From positions 1 through 54,826 of the forward strand of contig DATLEK010000071.1 in assembly GCA_035525365.1 (NCBI GenBank): 54,826 nucleotides of DNA. Direction: 5' to 3'. The stretch's first letter is position 1; the number at the start of each line of letters is the position of its first letter. A model generated the notes under the pieces. It searched no databases. It was not told the origin of the DNA and saw only the letters and a program-made list of their open reading frames with translations. The stretch is from GCA-2861595 sp035525365. Its GTDB lineage: Bacteria; Actinomycetota; Acidimicrobiia; Acidimicrobiales; GCA-2861595. The translations under genes were made by a program, and so were the position numbers. Positions 51,486-54,826 of this stretch are shown piece after piece.

Positions 51486-51781
51486 CTCGTCGGCGGGTCC
51501 AAGTCAACCAGTCCTTCTTCAACAGGCTCGACGAACTTCTTCCTGCAGAGCGAACAGCGGACGGTGGACCGTCGGCAACGGACTTCCTACTCCACGAGGT
51601 TCCAACAGTCGTCGATCTGCTTGCCGAGGACTACATTGGAACGACACTGCCCGTCGAGGATGCACCACCGGTTCGGGTGCTCATCACGAACGGCGTCCTC
51701 GCACCGTTCATCGCGGTGTACGCATACCTTCGCGTCGATGACGTCGTCGAAGTGATCTACCTGGACATCGACCAGACCTAG
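51482..51781 (+). CDS. Small toxin-like protein (RelE/ParE-like size and pattern)
   Basis: A 99-residue protein: VQVNQSFFNRLDELLPAERT, FLLHEVPTVVDLLAEDYIGT, PPVRVLITNGVLAPFIAVYA, then VDDVVEVIYLDID. The order (strand, two helices, three strands ending in EVIYLDID) resembles the RelE/ParE fold, but catalytic residues cannot be assigned. It is translationally coupled to the 61-residue gene. Probable new toxin-antitoxin pair. Confidence 0.55.
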   Translation: MTRRRVQVNQSFFNRLDELLPAERTADGGPSATDFLLHEVPTVVDLLAEDYIGTTLPVEDAPPVRVLITNGVLAPFIAVYAYLRVDDVVEVIYLDIDQT

Positions 51782-51904
51782 CCGCTCCTACGTGCCGCTC
51801 AACGCCGGTCCGCTGATCAGCGCCGGTAGCAACTGCGTCCTGGGGCCAGCGCGCAGATCCGCCAAATCGGGGTGGCTCGAACCAGCCTCTCAGAGCTGGG
51901 TGGG

Positions 51905-52019
51905 GCGCGGGGTTTGGGCAATCGGTGCGGCCGTTAGGTTCATCGGCGTGATCGACAGCGAGCCGCGCTATCCGGCATTTAGAGCGGCTCAACCCAGCAA
52001 CCCGTCGCTGCCCATCTAG
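51905..52019 (+). pseudogene. C-terminal relic of an XRE-type antitoxin
   Basis: Reads AAVRFIGVIDSEPRYPAF before a stop, similar to MKVEWSLAPIVDNEARYPAG at the end of the XRE protein at 35267; the DNA shares CGCGCTATCCGGCA. No helix-turn-helix is left. The rest of 51782-52430 shows only short coding-like scraps, such as a minus-strand APLTADERRAVAELIEDGTL ending at 52288, that I cannot assign. Confidence 0.4.
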
Positions 52020-52429
52020 AAAGCCTTTGCGTATCCTCCTTGCATGCGTCGGCTGTGGACATCCGCACGTCTTGCACTGGTGGCGTCGCACTACTCGCGG
52101 TGGCTGCCCCCCTTTGGGCCGCTACCAGGAGCAGGCCGCGGAGGCCCTGGCGCCGTATTTGGGCACGAAGTGGTCGGTGGCCAACTTCTCGGCCATCGAG
52201 CGGGTCCTGGATCTCTGCGTCCGCGAGGCCGGCAAGAACATCAAGCAGCAGAGAATCATCACCGACCAGCGCCACCTGCCGTTGCTACTACTGATCGGCG
52301 AGATCGGGGTCGTCAGCCGCTACCGCAGCAATGGCGGCTGCGAGGGTGCCATCCTCGATCAGCTCGGCCACGGCGCGCCTCTCGTCGGCGGTGAGGGGCG
52401 CCTCGAACGGCCCAACCCGAGGAGGGCGC

Positions 52430-52952
52430 AACGATCTAGCCGAGTTGGCCTCGGGGCGGGTGTGGGACCGAGCGGCCGTGGAAGCATGGACGCTCGAGCC
52501 CAAGAGCGAGGCGGGACGGCGCACCGTGGCTATCCCGGCCATCGTGGTCGAAGCCCTGGACGCCCACCTCGCCACTTTCACGGGGACCGACGTTGAGGCG
52601 CCGGTGTTCACCAGTCCGGTGGGTGGACCACTTCGGCGGGCGACGCTCTCGGCGGCCTGGCAGGCGGCGGTTCGGCGCGCCGGAGCCCCGGCAGGGTTGC
52701 GTCATCTCCGTTACCACGCGGCGACCTTGCCTTCACGGATGCCGGGGTGTGACCACGAAGGAGCTCATGGCCCGGATCGGCCATGCGTCGCCACGCGCCG
52801 CGCTGATCTATCAGCACGCCACGGCCGCGCGTGACCGGGCCATCGCCTCGTTCCTCGATGCCGAGGTGGCCGCGGCCATACGGTCCCCGAAGGCGCCGGT
52901 TGTGGAGCTCCCCGGAGCGGGCTTGAGGGCTGGTGGGGAGTCGGAGAGCTGA
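52430..52952 (+). pseudogene. Excisionase-like tail joined to a decayed tyrosine recombinase
   Basis: The frame opens with RNDLAELASGRVWDRAAVEA, the end of an excisionase-like DNA-binding domain. It runs straight into SEAGRRTVAIPAIVVEALDA, FTSPVGGPLRRATLSAAWQA and GLRHLRYHAATL, the catalytic domain of an integrase. A frameshift near 52735 leads to TTKELMARIGHASPRAALIY and QHATAARDRAI with the nucleophile tyrosine. N-terminal domains are missing. It is a deletion fusion of two mobile-element genes. Confidence 0.75.
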
Positions 52953-52996
52953 CCTGCCCGGCGCTCGCACCCACAGAACTATTTGGCGCCTGGCAG

Positions 52997-53251
52997 TCAG
53001 ACCCCGATGCGACCTAGGAGACGCCGGTACTGGCCGATGGAGCCAGGCAGTACACGGAGGTGGACCACCGTGCCCACGGCCTTCTCGACAAGGTCGACGA
53101 CTTCACATACTGCTGGCGTCAACTCCGAGCCGGCGACCACGATGGCACCAGGTCTGATGGCGTCCGGTTCCGCGGCTTCGTCGAGGAAGGTCCAGACGAA
53201 TCCGGACTCATCCTCAGCGTTGAGGTCGGCGGGGATGTCGATCGTGATCAT
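52997..53251 (-). CDS. Two-gene module, gene b, copy 2 (unknown function)
   Basis: An 84-residue protein starting at ATG 53251 after AAGGAC. EDESGFVWTFLDEAAEPDAI, RPGAIVVAGSELTPAVCEVV and TVVHLRVLPGSIGQYRRLLG align with the protein at 39476. The stop of the preceding decayed gene overlaps its start (ATGA). It is intact although its partner is broken. Function unknown. Confidence 0.6.
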   Translation of the reverse strand: MITIDIPADLNAEDESGFVWTFLDEAAEPDAIRPGAIVVAGSELTPAVCEVVDLVEKAVGTVVHLRVLPGSIGQYRRLLGRIGV

Positions 53252-53558
53252 GCGCGTCCTTCTGGCTTCTCTCCACCAGCGTACGGGTTGATCCGCAGTT
53301 CGCCCAGCGCGTCGAACAGCTCCTGCGCAGTTTCCAACCCGGCCGACGGTGGTCAGGTACACATGAGCGTAGGACCGGAGCTTGGTCCCGCAGGATCGCC
53401 TTGGCCGAGCCGTTGCCCACGTCGTCCAGTGCAACAAAGACCGAGATCGCCCAGATCTCCGCACCATCGAGAACGAAGAGCCGGTTCACCCGACGAGCGT
53501 GGGCACGGATGAGCGACCTGGTGTCCGGCCCGCCCCGGAGAACCACCTGAGACTCATC
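53250..53558 (-). pseudogene. Two-gene module, gene a, copy 2 (frameshifted)
   Basis: In three successive frames the minus strand reads SLIRAHARRVNRLFVLDGAE, IWAISVFVALDDVGNGSAKA, SYAHVYLTTVGR, then ETAQELFDALGELRINPYAG. Two indels (near 53350 and 53325) are needed to join them. The last codons overlap the ATG of gene b. The 5' end runs into the long direct repeat at 53559, which may have removed the original start. Confidence 0.6.
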
Positions 53559-53720
53559 GGGTCTGGAACTGGTTGTCGGGGCGGGTCCCGCGTTGGCCGC
53601 TGGTCGGTCGTGTGGGCCGTCGATCATGGGCAGCACCATGATCTACGCGTGGGACAGCTCGCCGGCCCCTTCCCCGCCCCACTCGGCAACCTGTAGTTGT
53701 GGCGAAGGACCGTGACCTGA
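53559..53720 (+). repeat. Long direct repeat, copy 2
   Basis: Second copy of 51185-51321, ending six bases from the stop of the XRE gene. The small-gene start codons are present but the frame soon stops. Confidence 0.75.
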
Positions 53721-53725
53721 GGGGG

Positions 53726-54169
53726 TCAGGCTGATGACCGCTGGTCTCCGAAACGAAGCTCGCTGCGAACTCGCACTCCGAGCACGTCAATGATCTCGTT
53801 GATGCGGGTAAAACTGGCCGACGCGTAGTCAGTCGCCTCGTACCGCTGGATCTGCTGCTCCTTGATCCCGACCCGCGAGGCCAACTCGCCCTGTGTCATG
53901 CCCGACGCGATGCGGGCGCCGATCAGCCCTTGGGGAAGTTCGCTGAACGGGAACTCTAGCACCGGTCGCTGGCCCGAGGCCAGGGCGTCATACTCAGCCA
54001 ATTGGGCCAGCAGCGCATCGCGCTGGCCGGTGACGGCGTCAATCTGTGCCTGACGAAGCCGGGGGTGCTCGTCCGCTCCCGGGGGGCGTCCGGTGAGATC
54101 CGCCAGGACGGCTTCGAAACGAGCAACCTGGGCGCGGGTGAGTTGGTACTGGCGTTGGTTCTTGATCAT
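53726..54169 (-). CDS. XRE-family HTH regulator
   Basis: A 147-residue protein: an N-terminal helical region (MIKNQRQYQLTRAQVARFEA, a coiled-coil-like stretch to residue 70) and a C-terminal helix-turn-helix (LIGARIASGMTQGELASRVG, IKEQQIQRYEATDYASASFT). The ATG at 54169 overlaps the stop of the DUF6932-like gene in an ATGA. The pair is translationally coupled, so the HTH protein probably acts with that protein and represses the operon. Confidence 0.85.
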   Translation of the reverse strand: MIKNQRQYQLTRAQVARFEAVLADLTGRPPGADEHPRLRQAQIDAVTGQRDALLAQLAEYDALASGQRPVLEFPFSELPQGLIGARIASGMTQGELASRVGIKEQQIQRYEATDYASASFTRINEIIDVLGVRVRSELRFGDQRSSA

Positions 54170-54603
54170 GTCAGGAAGCTCCTGAGGTCGAGGACGATGA
54201 TGCCCTTTGGCAGGCCGGTGTTGAGATCGGTTTGGAAGAAATCCACGAAAAGAGACCCGGACGCCAGCTCCTCGACATTGGGAAACAGCTCGCCGCCGTA
54301 GCGTTCCTTCTGCGCGGTACGTGGATGGGCCAGGTCGAGGAGAACCGGGTCGATCGCATCGAGGTCCACGCCGGCCGGGTCCCAGCAGGCGTCGAAGTCA
54401 TTGGGCCACGGCTTGTCCGTGACGAAACTCCCGTTGAGCCACAGCAGTACGCAGCCGGCCGAAGCCAGCGAGCTGCACGCCCCGTGGAGGCCATCGAGAA
54501 GATGACGTCGGTGAGACGTGGTGCCGAAGCGAGTGGTGATCTCGTCCCAGGTCGCCAGGTGCTCGCCGGCTGGTAGGACGCCATCTACGAAATCCGGGAT
54601 CAC
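54166..54603 (-). CDS. DUF6932-like protein with nucleotidyltransferase motif
   Basis: A 145-residue protein resembling DUF6932 (VDGVLPAGEHLATWDEITTR, FGTTSHRRHLLDGL, then YGGELFPNVEEL, VDFFQTDLNTGLPKGIIVLD). LLWLNGSFVTDKPWPNDFDA fits the GS-x(9-11)-DxD signature of the polymerase-beta-type nucleotidyltransferase superfamily, to which some toxins and antitoxins belong. The start is GTG at 54603, directly after a truncated integrase gene. With the coupled HTH gene it makes a compact two-gene operon of unknown role. Confidence 0.7.
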   Translation of the reverse strand: MIPDFVDGVLPAGEHLATWDEITTRFGTTSHRRHLLDGLHGACSSLASAGCVLLWLNGSFVTDKPWPNDFDACWDPAGVDLDAIDPVLLDLAHPRTAQKERYGGELFPNVEELASGSLFVDFFQTDLNTGLPKGIIVLDLRSFLT

Positions 54604-54826
54604 TCACACAACGATATCATTGGGTGTCTGGGAGTGGGAACACCTCGACTGCGAGCCGGCGACGGTCTTGACGTCCACGCCGTCAGCAAGAAGATGGGTC
54701 GCGGCGAAGTGGCGCAGGTCGTGCAGACGTGTCGCCTTCGGCAGGCCCAGCTTCTCGCGCAGCCTGCGCCAAGCGGTTGTCCAGTGATAGGGATTCCACG
54801 GGCGGCTGCCGTCAACCTCTGGCGAG
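54604..54826 (-). pseudogene. Tyrosine recombinase fragment (runs off the window)
   Basis: The frame is open at the right edge and reads WNPYHWTTAWRRLREKLGLP, KATRLHDLRHFAATHLLADG, VDVKTVAG, then unrelated sequence and a stop at 54604. The His-x-x-Arg motif is present, but the following GH-x-x-Y part is missing, so the recombinase ends early. It is the third integrase-related sequence in the window. Confidence 0.75.

Noticed and set aside
51900..51990. tRNA-like sequence around a TTCGAGC-like loop
   Set aside because: No acceptor, D or anticodon stems can be paired around it.

Overview
The window is high-GC DNA with many GTG and TTG starts, 4-base gene overlaps (ATGA or GTGA), TANNNT promoters close to start codons, and an actinobacterial-type aa3 oxidase with a cytochrome bc complex (ctaE-qcrC-qcrA-qcrB). 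It comes from an actinobacterium. The gene mix and divergent sequences would suit the class Acidimicrobiia, but that placement is inference; no rRNA or other marker is present.

Layout. 1-9.4 kb is housekeeping: the end of gltB, aconitase, a YceI protein, two small proteins including a zinc ribbon, a primary-like sigma factor, a CBS-domain protein, a stand-alone NuoF-like protein, ribulose-phosphate epimerase and a pirin. 9.5-12.4 kb encodes a large ATPase/LuxR-type regulator. 12.5-18.9 kb is an island of toxin-antitoxin genes (PIN, AbrB-PIN, MazEF, a broken toxin with an intact HTH partner), two AAA-type ATPases and several decayed genes. 19.0-24.6 kb encodes two exported proteins, a 1.4-kb-residue kelch/TIG/FN3 protein and a membrane-anchored protein, each preceded by a shared non-coding module. 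24.6-32.8 kb is the respiratory cluster: SURF1, CtaC/D/F, QcrB/A/C, CtaE and CtaG. 32.9-35.6 kb holds a nucleotidyltransferase and decayed galactokinase and DUF222-HNH genes.

35.7-41.7 kb is an integrative element in a tRNA-Val(GAC) gene: a tyrosine recombinase lies next to the intact tRNA, a 74-bp copy of the tRNA 3' end marks the far side, and 11-bp iterated repeats sit inside both ends. Its cargo includes a two-gene module of unknown function. 42.0-50.0 kb holds a thioredoxin-reductase-like flavoprotein, an SRPBCC protein and a glgX-treY-treZ operon for trehalose synthesis, with treY frameshifted. 50.0-54.8 kb is a second accessory region with a Fic protein, two small operons that look like toxin-antitoxin or regulator pairs, integrase relics, long direct repeats and a second copy of the two-gene module.

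Most likely undescribed: (i) the two-gene module present in both integrase-bearing regions, (ii) the repeated non-coding module upstream of the exported proteins, and (iii) a nucleotidyltransferase-fold/HTH operon at the right end.
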